DNA of 64,000 bases from Primulina eburnea (GCF_022965805.1 NC_133102.1:8998885-9062884), one strand, 5' to 3'. Counted from the stretch's first letter, positions 12,040-24,928 are shown. Program-made: numbers and translations. The notes: generated by a model from the sequence alone, not told the origin.

Positions 12040-15000
12040 CTAAGTGGCTTCTTCAGTGCCTCTGCGCTGCCACTGAACTAAGACAAGAGGAATGATCTTA
12101 TTCCGCAATACCTTGTCTTTGCGATCGAGAATCCGCACTGGTCGTTCCACGTAAGACAAATCCGTATTTAGTTGAACTTCAGATGGATGCAAGATGTGAG
12201 ACTCATCTGCTACGTATCGTCTCAACAAATATACGTGGAACACATCATGAATACTTGATAGGTACGGCGGCAATGCGAGTCTGTAAGCCAAATCTCCCAC
12301 GCTTTCCAATATTTCAAATGGACCAATAAATCTCGGAGACAGCTTACCCTTGAGACCAAATCTCAAAATCCTGCGAAAAGGCGAAACTCGGAGAAACACT
12401 TTCTCACCTGGCTGAAAATAAAGAGGTCGCCGCTTGGTGTTCGCATAACTAGCCTGTCGATCCTGAGCAGTCTTAATCCGTTTCTTGATTACTGCAACTT
12501 TATCAATAGCCTGCTGGACTAACTCCGGTCCCTCAACATGTCGTTCCCCAACTTCATCCCAAAATAATGGAGTACGACAACGTCGCCCATACAACGCCTC
12601 AAATGGTGCCATACCAATACTACGATGATAGCTGTTGTTGTACGCGTACTCAATCAAAGGCAAATGATCCTGCCAAGCGGTTCCGAAATCCATCACACAA
12701 GCTCGCATCATATCCTCAAGTGTACGGATAGTCCTCTCTGTCTGACCGTCGGTCTCTGGATGATAAGCCGTACTTAAACTTAATGAAGTACCCAATGCCG
12801 ACTGGAAACTACCCCAAAATCGTGAGGTAAAACGAGGATCTCTGTCACTAACAATACTGACTGGCACCCCATGCAAACGTACAATCTCTTGAATGTACAA
12901 TCGAGCCATACGATCGAAAGTGAAATCACGGTTATATGGCAGAAAATGAGCAGATTTGGTGAGTCGATCCACCACTACCCAAATAGCATCACTATTCCTC
13001 GAAGACAATGGTAAGTGAGTAATGAAGTCCATCGCGATATGCTCCCACTTCCATTCGGGAATAGGTAAGTTCAACAATAATCCTCCCGGTCGACGGTGCT
13101 CTGCCTTAACCTGCTGACAAACAAGACACTTGGAAACAAACTGATAAACGCTGCGCTTCATCCCTTTCCACCAAAATCGAGTCCTCAAATATTTATACAT
13201 CTTGTTACTTCCTGGATGAACACTCAACTTGCTTCGATGGGCCTGAGATAAGATCTCTTCCCTCAAAGTATCATCCTCTGGTACTACAACCCGATTAGAC
13301 AAACACAGAAGACCATTAGACTGATAATGAAAATTGCTATCTCCACCAACCAACCGAGCTAATCTCTGAGTCTTGAGATCAGACATCTGTGCATCTCGAA
13401 TCCGAGCGAACAAAGCTGGCTCAGATAAAATGGTAGCAACACGAATGCTCTCCATACCTTTCCGATGTTTGAAATTAAATCCCAATGAACAACAATCCTG
13501 GATAGTACTAATCATAGCACTGGTCTGAAGTGCAGAGACTCTCACCTTGCGACTAAGAGCATCGGCTGTGAGATTCGCAGAGCCTGGATGGTATTTGATC
13601 TCGCAGTCATAATCTTTAAGTAGATCCATCCAACGACGTTGTCTCATGTTCAACTCAGCCTGAGTGAACAGATACTTCAGACTCTTATGATCAGTAAAAA
13701 TTTCAAACTTAACCCCGTACAAGTAATGACGCCAGATCTTCAGCGCGAACACAATAGCAGCTAATTCTAGATCATGAATAGGGTACTTCTCCTCGTGAGG
13801 TTTCAGCTGCCTAGACGCGTAAGCGATCACATGATCATTCTGCGTCAACACACACCCTAAGCCTTGAAATGAAGCATCGGTGTAAACACTGAAACCCTCC
13901 GATCCTGACGGTAATGCCAAAACAGGTGCAGAAGTCAGAAGTCGACGAAGCTCTCTGAAACTATCTTCGCACTCAGATGACCACTCAAATGGAACATCCT
14001 TCCGAGTAAGTTGCGTCAATGGTCTAGCTACCTGAGAGAAATTCACGATGAAGCGACGATAATACCCTGCCAGACCTAGAAAACTACGGATCTCAGCCAC
14101 CGTCGTAGGACGTGACCAATTCAGCACTGCTTCAATCTTGCTGGGATCCACAGAAATTCCTTCCTTGGAAATCACATGACCAAGGAATACTACACGATCA
14201 ATCCAGAACTCGCACTTACTCAACTTAGCATACAATTGCTTCTCGCGAAGAATCTGCAACACAATCCTCAAGTGCTGGATATGCTCTTCCACACTGTGAG
14301 AATAAATCAAGATATCGTCGATGAAAACCACAACAAACTGATCTAGAAAATCCCGAAAGACTCGATTCATCAGATCCATGAACACCGCTGGCGCATTCGT
14401 CAATCCAAATGGCATAACTAGAAACTCGTAATGCCCATATCGAGTACGAAATGCAGTCTTGGAAATATCATCATCTCTAACTCTCATCTGATGATAACCC
14501 GATCGCAAGTCAATCTTGGAGTAAACAGAGGTACCCTGAAGCTGATCGAACAAATCATCGATACGAGGTAATGGATACTTGTTTTTAATCGTCACACGAT
14601 TCAGCTGGCGATAATCAATACACAACCGCATCGATCGATCCTTTTTCTTGACAAACAAGACTGGAGCTCCCCAAGGTGAAACACTTGGGCGAATATAACC
14701 TTTATCAAGAAGATCCTGCAATTGCTGCTTCAATTCTCTCATCTCTGACGGAGCAAGACGATAGGGGGCACGAGAAATCGGTGCAGTCCCTGGCATTAAC
14801 TCAATGCCAAATTCCACCTCTCTAACCGGAGGAAAACCAGGAATCTCATCTGGGAAGACATCAGGAAATTCACAAACCACTGGAATATCCTCTATACCAA
14901 CACTACCTGTGGACGAATCAATCGCATAGATGAGGTAGCCTTCCCCGCCCGACTCTAAAGCACGACAGGCTTTCAGAGCAGATACCACTGGCATCGGAGG

Positions 15001-16413
15001 TCGCGCTCCCTCACCATAGAAAAACCAACTAGAGCTCTCAGTCGTACGAAACTGAACAAGCTTCTGGTAACAATCCACGGTAGCTCGGTAGGTAGTCAAT
15101 AGGTCTATACCTAGAATACAATCAAAATCTTCCATCTCTAGGATCATGAGATTCGCAATCAATTCGTTACCCTCAAAGTCTAAGTGACAACCCATCACTA
15201 GACGCTTCGCTAACACCGAATGACCCATCGGAGTAGAAACAGAAAGAATGACGTCTAGAGAAACATACGGTAACTTATGACGCTTAACAAATCGTGCAGA
15301 AATGAATGAATGTGATGCTCCGGTATCAATAAGAACAAAAGCAGGAATACCGCATAAACGAAAAGTACCTGCTATGACTCTCTCCGTTTCATCTGCAGCC
15401 TGATCCTGGTTCAGCGCAAAAACCTGACCTTGGGCACGAGGTCGAAGATTTGAACTACCCACTGCCTGACCCTGCCTCCTCTGCTGAACAGTCGTCTGAG
15501 ATCCGAAACCAGATCCTGCTCCACCTCGCAACTGAGGACAATTCTTCTTGAGATGACCCATCTCTCCGCACTGAAAACAAGCTCCCGCGGCTGATCGGCA
15601 TTGCTCCGATGGATGGTTCTTCCCACAATGCACACAAGAAACCTTCTTCTTACCAAAGCGGAAAACACCGCTAGACCGTGATCCAGATCTAGAAGAAGAA
15701 GAACCTGACTTCTTGAAAGACTGAGATCGAGGGCTCAAAGTACTCGGAGGTCTAGAAGAAAGAATAGCCCTACCACGCTGGAGACTGATCTCTGCCTGGC
15801 GACACCGGTTCACTAATCCATCATACGAAGTAGGATTATCACAGACAGTGACTCGATCAAAAATCTCCTGGTTAAGACCCTGGAGGAAATGGTCATACTT
15901 GGCCTCAGAACTGCCACTGATATGAGGGGCAAAGGGTAACAACTCGAAGAACTTCTGCTGATATTCATCAACAGACATACTACCCTGCTTAAGATTCAGG
16001 AGCTCAATCGTCTTTGCCTGACGAAGGGCTGGAGGAAAATACAGCTGCATGAAAGCTGCACGGAAATCGGCCCAAGTCACCCTACCCTGGGACTGGACTA
16101 TCGGCGCAGAAGTCGATCGCCACCACTTGCGCGCACGGCCCTCGAGAAGAAAACTAAGGGTCTCCATCCTCTGCTCCTCGGTGCACTGGAATGCGCGGAA
16201 ACAACTCTCCATGCGCTCTAACCAATCCTCAGCATCATCGGGAGTCTCACCGCCGACTAAAGGCTTAGGCCCCATCTGAATGAAACGGTGCAAATCAAAA
16301 CGCCTAGGACCATCCCGACGATGACGATGTTCACGATGACGCCTACGATCGTCCTGGTCACCCCAACGACCTACACTACCCTGACTACTCTCATCACCAA
16401 AGTGGTCAGCCAT
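12040..16413 (-). CDS. gag-pol: Tekay-type gag-pol polyprotein, 1457 aa
   Basis: I take the ATG at 16413 ([11 protein letters not shown]); the frame upstream has only a TTG. Domains in order: retrotransposon gag ([18 protein letters not shown]), CCHC knuckle ([14 protein letters not shown]), aspartic protease ([10 protein letters not shown]), RT ([23 protein letters not shown]) and RNase H ([19 protein letters not shown]). The integrase follows, with its HHCC zinc finger (CLVCQQ), the DDE core around AMDFIT and SDRDPRF, and the [17 protein letters not shown] helix. It ends in a chromodomain-like segment ([27 protein letters not shown]). The stop TAG falls where related elements have the Trp of EEATWE, so the last part of the chromodomain is lost. 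Otherwise the frame is fully open, consistent with a recent arrival. Confidence 0.95.
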   Translation of the reverse strand: MADHFGDESSQGSVGRWGDQDDRRRHREHRHRRDGPRRFDLHRFIQMGPKPLVGGETPDDAEDWLERMESCFRAFQCTEEQRMETLSFLLEGRARKWWRSTSAPIVQSQGRVTWADFRAAFMQLYFPPALRQAKTIELLNLKQGSMSVDEYQQKFFELLPFAPHISGSSEAKYDHFLQGLNQEIFDRVTVCDNPTSYDGLVNRCRQAEISLQRGRAILSSRPPSTLSPRSQSFKKSGSSSSRSGSRSSGVFRFGKKKVSCVHCGKNHPSEQCRSAAGACFQCGEMGHLKKNCPQLRGGAGSGFGSQTTVQQRRQGQAVGSSNLRPRAQGQVFALNQDQAADETERVIAGTFRLCGIPAFVLIDTGASHSFISARFVKRHKLPYVSLDVILSVSTPMGHSVLAKRLVMGCHLDFEGNELIANLMILEMEDFDCILGIDLLTTYRATVDCYQKLVQFRTTESSSWFFYGEGARPPMPVVSALKACRALESGGEGYLIYAIDSSTGSVGIEDIPVVCEFPDVFPDEIPGFPPVREVEFGIELMPGTAPISRAPYRLAPSEMRELKQQLQDLLDKGYIRPSVSPWGAPVLFVKKKDRSMRLCIDYRQLNRVTIKNKYPLPRIDDLFDQLQGTSVYSKIDLRSGYHQMRVRDDDISKTAFRTRYGHYEFLVMPFGLTNAPAVFMDLMNRVFRDFLDQFVVVFIDDILIYSHSVEEHIQHLRIVLQILREKQLYAKLSKCEFWIDRVVFLGHVISKEGISVDPSKIEAVLNWSRPTTVAEIRSFLGLAGYYRRFIVNFSQVARPLTQLTRKDVPFEWSSECEDSFRELRRLLTSAPVLALPSGSEGFSVYTDASFQGLGCVLTQNDHVIAYASRQLKPHEEKYPIHDLELAAIVFALKIWRHYLYGVKFEIFTDHKSLKYLFTQAELNMRQRRWMDLLKDYDCEIKYHPGSANLTADALSRKVRVSALQTSAMISTIQDCCSLGFNFKHRKGMESIRVATILSEPALFARIRDAQMSDLKTQRLARLVGGDSNFHYQSNGLLCLSNRVVVPEDDTLREEILSQAHRSKLSVHPGSNKMYKYLRTRFWWKGMKRSVYQFVSKCLVCQQVKAEHRRPGGLLLNLPIPEWKWEHIAMDFITHLPLSSRNSDAIWVVVDRLTKSAHFLPYNRDFTFDRMARLYIQEIVRLHGVPVSIVSDRDPRFTSRFWGSFQSALGTSLSLSTAYHPETDGQTERTIRTLEDMMRACVMDFGTAWQDHLPLIEYAYNNSYHRSIGMAPFEALYGRRCRTPLFWDEVGERHVEGPELVQQAIDKVAVIKKRIKTAQDRQASYANTKRRPLYFQPGEKVFLRVSPFRRILRFGLKGKLSPRFIGPFEILESVGDLAYRLALPPYLSSIHDVFHVYLLRRYVADESHILHPSEVQLNTDLSYVERPVRILDRKDKVLRNKIIPLVLVQWQRRGTEEAT

Positions 16414-16495
16414 CGCTACAAGATAGAATGGGGAAAATGGTAAAATGGTCAACGAAAATCCCAAAACAGAAATCTATATCCCAAAATCATAAGCA

Positions 16496-16508
16496 TGCTC
16501 TGATACCA
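16496..16508 (-). other. Tekay primer-binding site
   Basis: Minus-strand TGGTATCAGAGCA is the plant initiator tRNA-Met PBS, four bases inside the 5' LTR at 16513. Confidence 0.85.
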
Positions 16509-16512
16509 TAAA

Positions 16513-17936
16513 TGTAGTGACCCGTTCCAGAATCACCTACTAATGAAGAACTAAGCATGCAATTAACTTAATTAATAATAATCAGAGATAACAGCGGAAA
16601 ATATGGCCGACGACGATAGTTATACAACCCAAACGAAGAATCCAGGACAACTAAACTAAAATGAAATATACGGTACAACCATATCGAATCAAAAAGATAC
16701 CGAAGAACTAAACCAACCAGCTACTCAACGTCCTCCGCCTCCTCCTCCTGAGCTGTCCAACCTGAGGCCTGCCCCGTGGGAATGGGGTGTCCAAGATAAA
16801 CAAAACCGAGGACGTGAGCGATAAGAACGTCCAGTACAAAAGCATGAGTATACAAACCTATATGAAATGCACATGCTATGATATGATACCAGGGTAGTCA
16901 AGAAACAGGAGTAACAAAGGATCTCAATATGCTCAGTCTAGAGGCGCCAAGTGGATAGTGCCGCGCGGTACTCCTCTGGGTCACTGCATCCACTACAAGA
17001 ACAGACGTGGACCTAAAATGTCCCGGATCACCGAAGCCCTCCCGACCCGTCGGCCACTGTGTACTCTCGGTGTCCATGCGTCCACAAGATAAGACAGGGC
17101 TGAGCGGCCCCACAAGATATAGCTTATCTCGAAAGAGATACAGCTCAACAGTAAAGGCTATCTCGAAGGAGATACGGCTCAACATGAAATGCAACATGCA
17201 GTAATAAACGTGACATAATAGCATGCATCATATGACATATATCAATGCACCACATAATCATGCAACACATATAAGGATGTATACTCGACCAGGATATCTC
17301 GGATAGTACTTTCGTACCTCAAACCAGCAGATCCTAACAATCAGTCCTAGACTCACGCCTGCGTCCGCAGTCAGCCCACTGGTGCTGCTAGCTCCAAACT
17401 AGAGCACAGCTCCGCTACAACACTAGTAGCTCCCCGCTAGTGCCCGAACCTCGGAAAAAGACTAGAAACCTGTCAGAAACGACTGAAATGCTCTGGAATA
17501 CTCTGAAATGGCGAGTCACAAATGAAGCCTCGCGCCTCTATTTATAGCCAATGTTCGGACGCTCCGATCCACTTCAGGAAGCTCCGATCTGGTACACTTC
17601 GGACGATCCGAACCCACTTCGGACGATCCGAACCCTGCATGTCTTCCACGAGTACAGCCACCTGTCCCGGACGATCCGAGTCTTGATCGGACGATCCGAA
17701 CCCTTCCACGTGTCCAGACACCTGGCTCGGACGATCCGAACCCTGATCGGACGATCCGAACCCTTCCACGTGTCCAGAACCCTTCCACGTGTCCAGCCAC
17801 CTGTCTCGGACGGTCCGAACTCACTTCGGATGATCCGAACCCTCTTCGGACAATCCGAACCTGGTTCGGTCTTTCCGATCCCACCGAAATATAATTAATC
17901 CAATAATTAACTCAAATTAGGAATCGGGTTACTACA
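16513..17936 (-). repeat. Tekay 5' LTR
   Basis: 1424 bp, almost identical to 10428-11850. Differences noticed by eye are at about 16830 (T for C), 17575 (one extra A) and 17815 (C for T). Confidence 0.95.
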
Positions 17937-17941
17937 AACAA

Positions 17942-18198
17942 GAGTAGCATTCATCAAGGCAGTAGAAGGAGCAGGGTCTGCTGTGCTTTCTGCTGGAATT
18001 GCAGAAACAGTAGGTTCATCAGCAACCAGGGGAAGAGCGATTTCTTCAGTAGGAACGGCTAAGTCAGAGGCCAAAGCTTCTTCCGTTGGTGCAATAACAG
18101 CCTGTGAATCTGATGGTGCTTCAGTAGAAGGTGCAGAAGGCTGTTCCAGAAGAATGTTCATTTCTGCTTGATGAGCAGCAGAAAACATCTCTAAATTC
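17942..18198 (-). pseudogene. Gene C (upstream tandem copy), middle part, 5' side of Tekay insertion
   Basis: This is near-identical to window positions 1-229 (about three differences in roughly 230 bp) and encodes the Ser/Pro/Ala/Glu-rich middle of gene C (FSAAHQAEMNILLEQ). Homology stops abruptly at 18198, so the upstream tandem copy is truncated there. It was one gene with 9718-10422 before the Tekay insertion. Confidence 0.85.
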
Positions 18199-18345
18199 AT
18201 CCATATTTCCTCCGTCTAGAAGCTTGCCAGGAGCCGCTCATTGCCCGTGCAATCTCATGGCACCGACGATCACCCCCGCCCTCTTCGGCCTCGGGCCTCA
18301 CAACATTCATGTATGTTGTTTTCATACTGAGGTCTTAATGAAATA
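18199..18345. other. GC-rich segment of unknown origin at the truncation point
   Basis: About 140 bp is much richer in GC than its surroundings (around 18215-18300). No homology elsewhere in the window and no convincing ORF. It directly follows the breakpoint of the truncated copia copy. 18346-19050 is AT-rich with nothing recognisable. Confidence 0.4.
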
Positions 18346-19055
18346 ATATTTGAAGATTCGATTGAGATGTATGAGTTTTGCACACTCGTTTGTGACATAA
18401 TGCATGTGTTTTGCATATTATGTCCGTTATAGATAATCATAATATGACAGTCATATATTATAATCACGACTCATTGAGGTAAACAAAAATATTTTGGTTT
18501 TTTGTTTTCTTGTTATGTCTATTATAGAGAATTGTAACACAAGTTCATAGATAATAATCATGATTCAGTGAGGAAATTAAAAATCATTGATAGAACTAGA
18601 AAAATTAATTTGAGGGGACTGGGGGAGGTAAATTAATTTTTTTTTTTGGTTATCAAAAAATGGAAATATAAATCTAGAAATTGAATTTTTTTATACATAT
18701 ATATATAATTAGAGGTGATATGGCTATACTTATACCATGATGATTACTTAGGCTTATTATCTATATTATATATTTTTTTTATTACTATTATCTATAATAT
18801 ATAACATATAATACATAGTGTACATATCCACACAATTATAGAACATGTGTGGTATTATAATGTCCTATTCTGCTTTATTTTCAAATTTAAAAGGGGAGAA
18901 TAATCAAATTATCTTTTAAGTGGACATATTCTCGATTTTGATATTTTAGATAATTAAAATATGGTTTTTATCTTGTTATTTTATTATTACTAATTTCTTT
19001 TAAAAAAATTACCCTATTTTACGGAAGCGGAATCATGACATTGGATGTTGCTATA

Positions 19056-21146
19056 TGTAAGGTCCGAGAAATTAATCCGGTTAATCTGAAAAGATTTGGA
19101 AATGATTATTATAATCATGGATGATAATTGATATGATTATAAGCGGAACGGATCAGATCGGGAGAGCCAGAAAAGAATTCAAATTTTGTGTGAAGAATAG
19201 GATTGGCGCACATGCGCGACTTGCATGCGCGCACATGCGCGGAACATCCAGTAGCATCGGCGCACATGCGCGAGATAAGGCGCGCATCTGCGCGAGCCGT
19301 CCAGTATGATCGGCGCATATGCGCGACATAAATGGCGCACATACGCGGGTTTGGCAGAATGATTGGCGCATATGCACGGAATAATTGGCGCATATGCACG
19401 GAATAATTGGCGCATATGCGCGAGAAGACAAAATGCCAGTTTTTATAACTGGCGCATATGCGCGACATTGTTCGCGCATATGCGCGAAACGTGCAGAACA
19501 TGCACAACGCCACTTGCCTTCTATCTAAGGAACGTGTATATACATATATATATATACCTACATGCAAGCATTATCAGAAACAAGGAAAAAGAAAGAAACG
19601 AAGGGAACTTTGGAAAAATTTGTCCGTGAAGCTTAAGATCGCGATTGTGCAAAATCCGTCCGTCTGTTTTCAAATCCGACTTCAGTACTGTGTTTCTATC
19701 AACGCAGGCTACGATTGGACGTAAGTTTTGTTACGTTTAGATGAGATTTGAATTTATGATATTGTCAGAATTGAATACGAATCAGATATGATGTTTCTAT
19801 TACAGTAGAAATTGTATAATTGAAGTCAGATTAAAGAATAGACTGTTCATGCAATTGTTATGATTTTCAGATTAGATTTGATTGAGACTCGATATCAGAT
19901 TGGTAGTATTATTCAGATTATGAGTTGAAATGATACTGATTATGAAGTCTGGTATTATATCTGTGATATTCAGATTGACGGGGTTATTCAGATTGTATTG
20001 TTATGCCGTCGAAACATTAGTTGATTTAAATTAATCAGATTCAGTAATGATCTCGATTGTATCATGATATCGTTGATATGAATTAGATTATACCTTGTTC
20101 AGATATGGATCAGATTATATACCGATTTGAGTATTGATCAAAACAGATATTGAATTGAGTTATATACTGATATTGTATTTATACGATTGTCATTGCCAGA
20201 CCGAGTATGGACAGATCAGAATACACGACTTCGTCTTCGTCAGACCGGGAAGACAAAGGTATAAATAAATGTGATTCGGGATTGCACAACTCGATTTAGG
20301 TTTGACTTGAGTTTCCCTAAATCACATACTTTATTTTATTGCATTGATATTTGCAGATTATCAGATTGATATGTTAATATATATTGACTTAGAACAGAGT
20401 CTGAGTCTGGGTCTAGGGCAGATCAGCCTAGCTAGGGCAGAACCGCCGAGTCTTTCTCAGAATCGATAAGACTCTAGACTTACGGTGTATCGATGAGCTT
20501 TAAATGTAGATCGACGTCTATTGTAGACATTCGATACAGCATACCAAAGTCTAACTTAGATCGGGATCCCTAGATTAGAATGAGAGATGAGTTGAGTCTT
20601 AGATATTGAGACTAGAATTGGATTTACAGATCCGTAATGATTTATGTACAGATTTGTAATAATTTAGGTTTCGTAGATTACGATTCATGTTTTATTTACA
20701 GACCGGTATTGATACATGTTGTTTGATTATGCTACATGTGATAAGATATAATTCATGCTTTTATGTCTTATATGATTGCATGTATATATTGTTTATATTG
20801 GGATATTTATATCTCACAGGAGTTATCCGGCTGTTGTCTTGTTTTGTATGTGTGCATGACAATAGGTGGGGCATGATTAGGGTCCTGAAGATGATGAGAG
20901 ATCGAGATTAGAGTGGTGATCATGGACTTGGATATAGATAGGTTTCATTACTTGATTGTAGTAATTGAACCTTAGTTGAACTAAATGTATGTTGTACATG
21001 ATTTGTATTATTATACTGGTTTTATAATAGAATGATTCCATTTCCTTCCGCATTTTAAAAAGAAAAATTTTTAGACCCTGTTTATCTTAATTGATAATTA
21101 CACCCCAAAGATGATTAAGAAGATGATTAGCGTCCGGGTCCCCACA
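19056..21146 (+). mobile_element. Solo LTR (gypsy-like), TSD CTATA
   Basis: A 2091-bp unit with ends TGTAAGGTCC ... GGTCCCCACA, flanked by exact five-base duplications CTATA (19051-19055, 21147-21151). There is no internal domain. It is related to the solo LTR at 39559-41638, which is inverted relative to this one; shared parts include the terminal GCGTCCGGGTCCCCACA and a TTATCCGGCTGTTGTCTTG block. A TATA-like run is near 19538. Confidence 0.85.
19204..19492. repeat. Array of GCGCATATGCGC-type palindromes in solo LTR U3
   Basis: About ten copies of a 12-bp palindrome (GCGCATATGCGC or GCGCACATGCGC) are spaced 20-35 bp apart. They lie about 150-440 bp from the 5' end of the LTR, upstream of the TATA-like run. 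The array is extremely CpG-rich compared with the flanking AT-rich DNA. Confidence 0.8.
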
Positions 21147-21246
21147 CTATATGTCCGTCTCACATCATTTCTTATGCGAAATATGACTAAAGGAAAAAAT
21201 TAAAAAAACTCGATCAATCAATCGTGAGGGAAAGAACAAATTTTTC

Positions 21247-21425
21247 TACTGATAAGATCGGTAAAGTGTTTAGAACGAGTGGTTGAATAAATACTTAGTA
21301 AAAAATTTTTGTTCAAAGATCATTCAGTTTGATTAGAAACTGAACTTGATATTTTGTATTGTCAGTGTCATTTGACTAAAAAAATATATGCGGAAAGAAA
21401 CCAAAATTATAGATTAAAAAGTTAA
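21247..21425 (-). repeat. Sirevirus-type LTR relic (3' end)
   Basis: CTGATAAGATCGGTAAAGTG followed by GTTGAATAAATACTTA matches the outer end of the copia 2 LTR (45898 onward), with moderate divergence. The rest of the LTR is not found next to it. Confidence 0.45.
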
Positions 21426-21967
21426 AATAATGACTTTGATATGTAAACTGAAAATCAAATTTATGCAAGTTTCTTTCTGGTGTAAATTGAGGTCCTTATA
21501 ATAAATGACGATCTCTTAAACTGAACTTGATAAAATGTACATGTAATTCAGTTTTGGTGTGAGTCAATTTTGCTTGACTAGTCCAGTTACGGTAAACAAG
21601 TTTAGCTAGTGGAGAAAGCCAGTTTAACTTAAAATCAGTTTTGTATTAAATTATTTGTTAACATCAAAACACAAATGGTTCAACTGTTTCTTAGCATATT
21701 AAAAAAACACCACCTAAAAGGTTCATTTATATATATATATATTTTTTTAAAAAATATTTTATTTGTATTTTTTCCATTTACCATTTACTCATGTATTGCC
21801 TTTTTACCAACAAATAACATAATGCAGAAAACACATGAAAGATTTTGTGGTTGCCACTCTTTGATGTATATGCAAATAAGTTTCCTTGCTGATATTTTCA
21901 GTGTGTATGGCTGGAAAATAGTCATAACACCTAACCCCAACTGTTCTCCAAAAGTGTTTTAGATCTT

Positions 21968-22008
<41 letters not shown>

Positions 22009-23311
22009 TTATTGCTAAGTTTTAATGTAAAATACTTATTAATGGAACAGGGCCAAAAAAAAAAGTAAGATGGAAACTAAAAATGAAAAATCCAAAAGAA
22101 TTAAATTGATTTTGGGCATATGGAATTTGGGGGACCTGAAAGCAACTCATCTTATTCACATAATGCGGTTTGGGATTGCTCAAAACATGAAAATATCTCA
22201 GTTTGTATTCAATTATGTTCACATATTTAAGCTATCTACTAAAAGTGAATACGACAAATAGGGACCAGTGGGGAGGACATTTTGATTTTATACTGTAGGA
22301 TAAGATACATATCCATTTATAATATTATAAAAATATTATAACTAAGTACATTTTTAAAAGTTTGAAAATATGCCTTCAAAACATTTATTTCAATTTTAAT
22401 TCAATTGTATAGTCGAGCGCTAACCGTTTTAACAAAAATTATAGATAATGCAGTTCAGTTTTTTTAAATAGTACAATAATTCAAGAGTTACTTTTCGATA
22501 TGATTGTTCTGTCGACAACCTATCAATAATAATTATTTTATTCCAACATTCATCTTCTCAATAATCGCACTTCTTGCAATCAATGAGAATCGAACACGTA
22601 ACTTTGGTTCTGATATCAATTATATGACCGAGTTTTTGTCGATTTATCAAAAACTATAACTAGTAATAACGGTACAACTCAAATATTTTAAATTCCATGC
22701 TAACACCAATCTTTAATCATCTGATAAAATTGATTCAATTAGTTTATTAATTTAGTTCTGTAAGTTATAAATTCTTCAATCTATAAATTCTCTTTTCGCT
22801 TCTGTTTGTTTCATTTATTTAATATTGCATCGATCTAAGCATTAAAATTACGAATTTCTTGTTTTTTAGAAATAGTTTAGAAATCGAAACCTAATAAATT
22901 GCTTTTTTTAAAATGAAAAAAAAAACGAGTTCTGTATCCAAATTAGTTATATATTCATAACATAAAAATAACCATATAAATAAATAAATTTATATCATAT
23001 AACATCAAATAAATATTATTCTACCAATTTTAAATTCAAAATATAAATTGGTTTTTCAGTACGAATTATTAATATTTATTTTTCAAAATTATATCTCTAT
23101 AAATTAATGAATACCTAGGGCAAGAAATTACATGAAGAAGCTTGGATGATCGGATTAGATTTTAGAGGAGAGAGAATAAGCTCTTTAAATTTTTTTTCAT
23201 CTAAATCACTAGATTTAACGCGACTGATCTTGATAGTGTTAGATATGCAATATCTGTTTTTCTCAATTCTAAATAAACAGTCAGACTACAAATAGTGGAG
23301 AATACAGCCTT
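21426..23311. other. AT-rich spacer with (TA)n microsatellite, no gene seen
   Basis: Only short ORFs of no recognisable composition. A (TA)n run of about 28 bp lies at 21973-22001. A purine-rich fragment at 21715-21760 and scattered poly(A/T) runs are also present. Confidence 0.5.
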
Positions 23312-24485
23312 GAAGGATCGAGTGTGCTAGTTTCTTCGAAGACATTTCAAATACTATATTCTCCAATGAGCTGCAATAACTTGTGTTATAAGAATATTAA
23401 CACTGATGAATTATTCGAGTTTGGTTTAAAACCAAGCGGAAGAAACTCGAAGTAATTCTTCGTGAAGAAGATTGTTATATTAGAAAACATTTTAACTCAG
23501 GTAAACTGAATAACTGAAAAAGGGTATATTGGTTTTTGCATTCATCAGTTCAATTATGGTGACAACTGAACTGATGGATACTCCAACTGATCCAAACAAT
23601 TTGAAAACAACAGTTCATCAGTTAAATACACAAGATATGTTATGGATGTTCGGAGACTTCAACTGCTCCTACATCACCCTTTCTACCGCCTCGGGTAGGA
23701 TCCACTAGAAGACTTTGATTTATACAACAATTTGTATAAACCCACTCAGCTAGAACTTACATTACTGCCTAAACTGAACTCCTAGCTCCGGCTGAAGGCA
23801 GCACCTTCCAGCCAACACTTCTTTAACGTCTATGTGTCAAAGACTACATACACAAGTTTAACGTCTTTGTGCAAGACTGTATTTGAGTGGTTGCGAGAAT
23901 TTGTGTGTGAGAACTGAACAAGGATGTTCTCACACACCGAGGGAAAATAGCTCCTAATCTAAGCTGATATAACTTTGGTATCCCTCTGGGCTGATTGCTT
24001 CTGAAAGCTGATGTGAAATATGCGTGCCCTTTCTTTTCTCTCTCGAAGAAGATTTTTGTTTAGTATCTCGTTCTTTTTCTTCAGCTTCTTCTTATTTTCT
24101 TGTTTTGAGTCTTCACTGATCTTTTCGTTATATAGGCGGGAAAACTAAACGTACAGTGAGACTCATTTATTGTATCTGTTGCATCTTGAATTCGTTTCTT
24201 GGACTTTTTGTCTCGACTTTTCGACTACCCTTCTGAAACATTTTGTCTTTAATCCTCTGATGCAACGTCCATTATTTTCCTTTGACTGGACAGTGGTTTT
24301 GTACCTTCATGCACAGCTGGAATCCACTGAAAAAGTTTGTCTTCATCTACAATTGAAAGATTCTGACTGATGCTTCGAACTGGTCAGCTGAACTGATCTT
24401 CAGTTGGGCTGGTGAAATCAGTTGACTCGTCATTTGAACTGATTTCACTCTCGTTCAGTTGAACTGATCAGCTGGGTTTCTTCAT
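23312..24485 (-). repeat. Sirevirus-type LTR relic, inverted relative to 26228-27791
   Basis: The left part matches the reverse complement of the outer end of the LTR at 26228-27791 (the block with GATGAATTA, GTTTGGTT and ACCAA). The middle has the common motifs GGATGTTCGGAGA, ACTCCTACATCACCC-like and AGAAGACTTTG. The right part is rich in CAGCTG. The expected LTR start TGTTGGAAC is missing at the right end, so it is truncated. Confidence 0.55.
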
Positions 24486-24772
24486 TAGTTGAACACTCCT
24501 TCGGCTGGCCAGGCTTTTGTGGTTCTCCTGCTGAACCACCTATCAACTGGTCGTCTGGCGGCTGCGACGGTGGTCGGTGGGCGGGGGCTCTTTGGCGGCT
24601 GGTCAGTGGCCGGCCGGTGGCCGGAGGAGGGGTGGTCGGCCGGCGACTGCGGCGATGGTCGGCAGAGGGGGTGTTCGGTTAGCGGTCGGTGGAGGGAAGT
24701 GGTGGTGAGTTTGGATATAGGAGAAGGGTAAAATTGAAAAAATATGATCAATTAAGAGTTGGATAAATAATC
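24486..24772. other. GC-rich unclassified segment
   Basis: Positions 24540-24690 are dominated by GGCGG/GGTCGG/CCGG repeats in an otherwise AT-rich region. Open frames exist on both strands but have simple composition (Gly/Arg/Pro-rich), so no gene is called. Confidence 0.35.
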
Positions 24773-24928
24773 TTAGGGGGTGAGGAGTAATTATTTTATT
24801 ACAGTTAATATTACGTAATTTTTTATAAGAGGAATTTACTTGGTTAAATAAAAATCCTGCCAAACATGGTATTAAGTGGGTTAAAAAACCATAAACCCGC
24901 CTAATCCATTGTACCAAACGCCCCCTAA
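24773..24928. mobile_element. Candidate small inverted-repeat element (TTAGGGGG ends)
   Basis: The left end TTAGGGGGTG and right end CGCCCCCTAA form about 9-10 bp inverted termini around an AT-rich 156-bp body. I see no clear target-site duplication, so this is tentative. Confidence 0.3.

Larger units (their letters stand above)
10428..17936 (-). mobile_element. Young Tekay/Del-type chromovirus (Ty3/gypsy), complete with TSD AACAA
   Basis: Full-length element: LTRs at 10428-11850 and 16513-17936, one long polyprotein ORF, a tRNA-iMet PBS and a polypurine tract. Five-base duplications AACAA flank it at 10423-10427 and 17937-17941. By eye I see only about three base differences between the LTRs, implying a recent insertion. 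It landed inside gene C of the older upstream copia copy. Confidence 0.95.

Noticed and set aside
12100..16300. Several short ORFs on either strand inside the Tekay polyprotein
   Set aside because: Shadows of the long coding frame.
19204..19492. Possible CRISPR-like array of palindromes with regular spacers
   Set aside because: Plant LTR sequence; units of 12 bp with variable, non-unique spacers and no cas genes.
19115..19567. 150-aa minus-strand ORF with repeated RAYAP/CANY motifs
   Set aside because: Translation of the GCGCATATGCGC palindrome array in a solo LTR.
24485..24751. GC-rich ORFs on both strands
   Set aside because: Gly/Arg/Pro-rich simple composition, no motif, open on both strands as expected for GC-rich filler.
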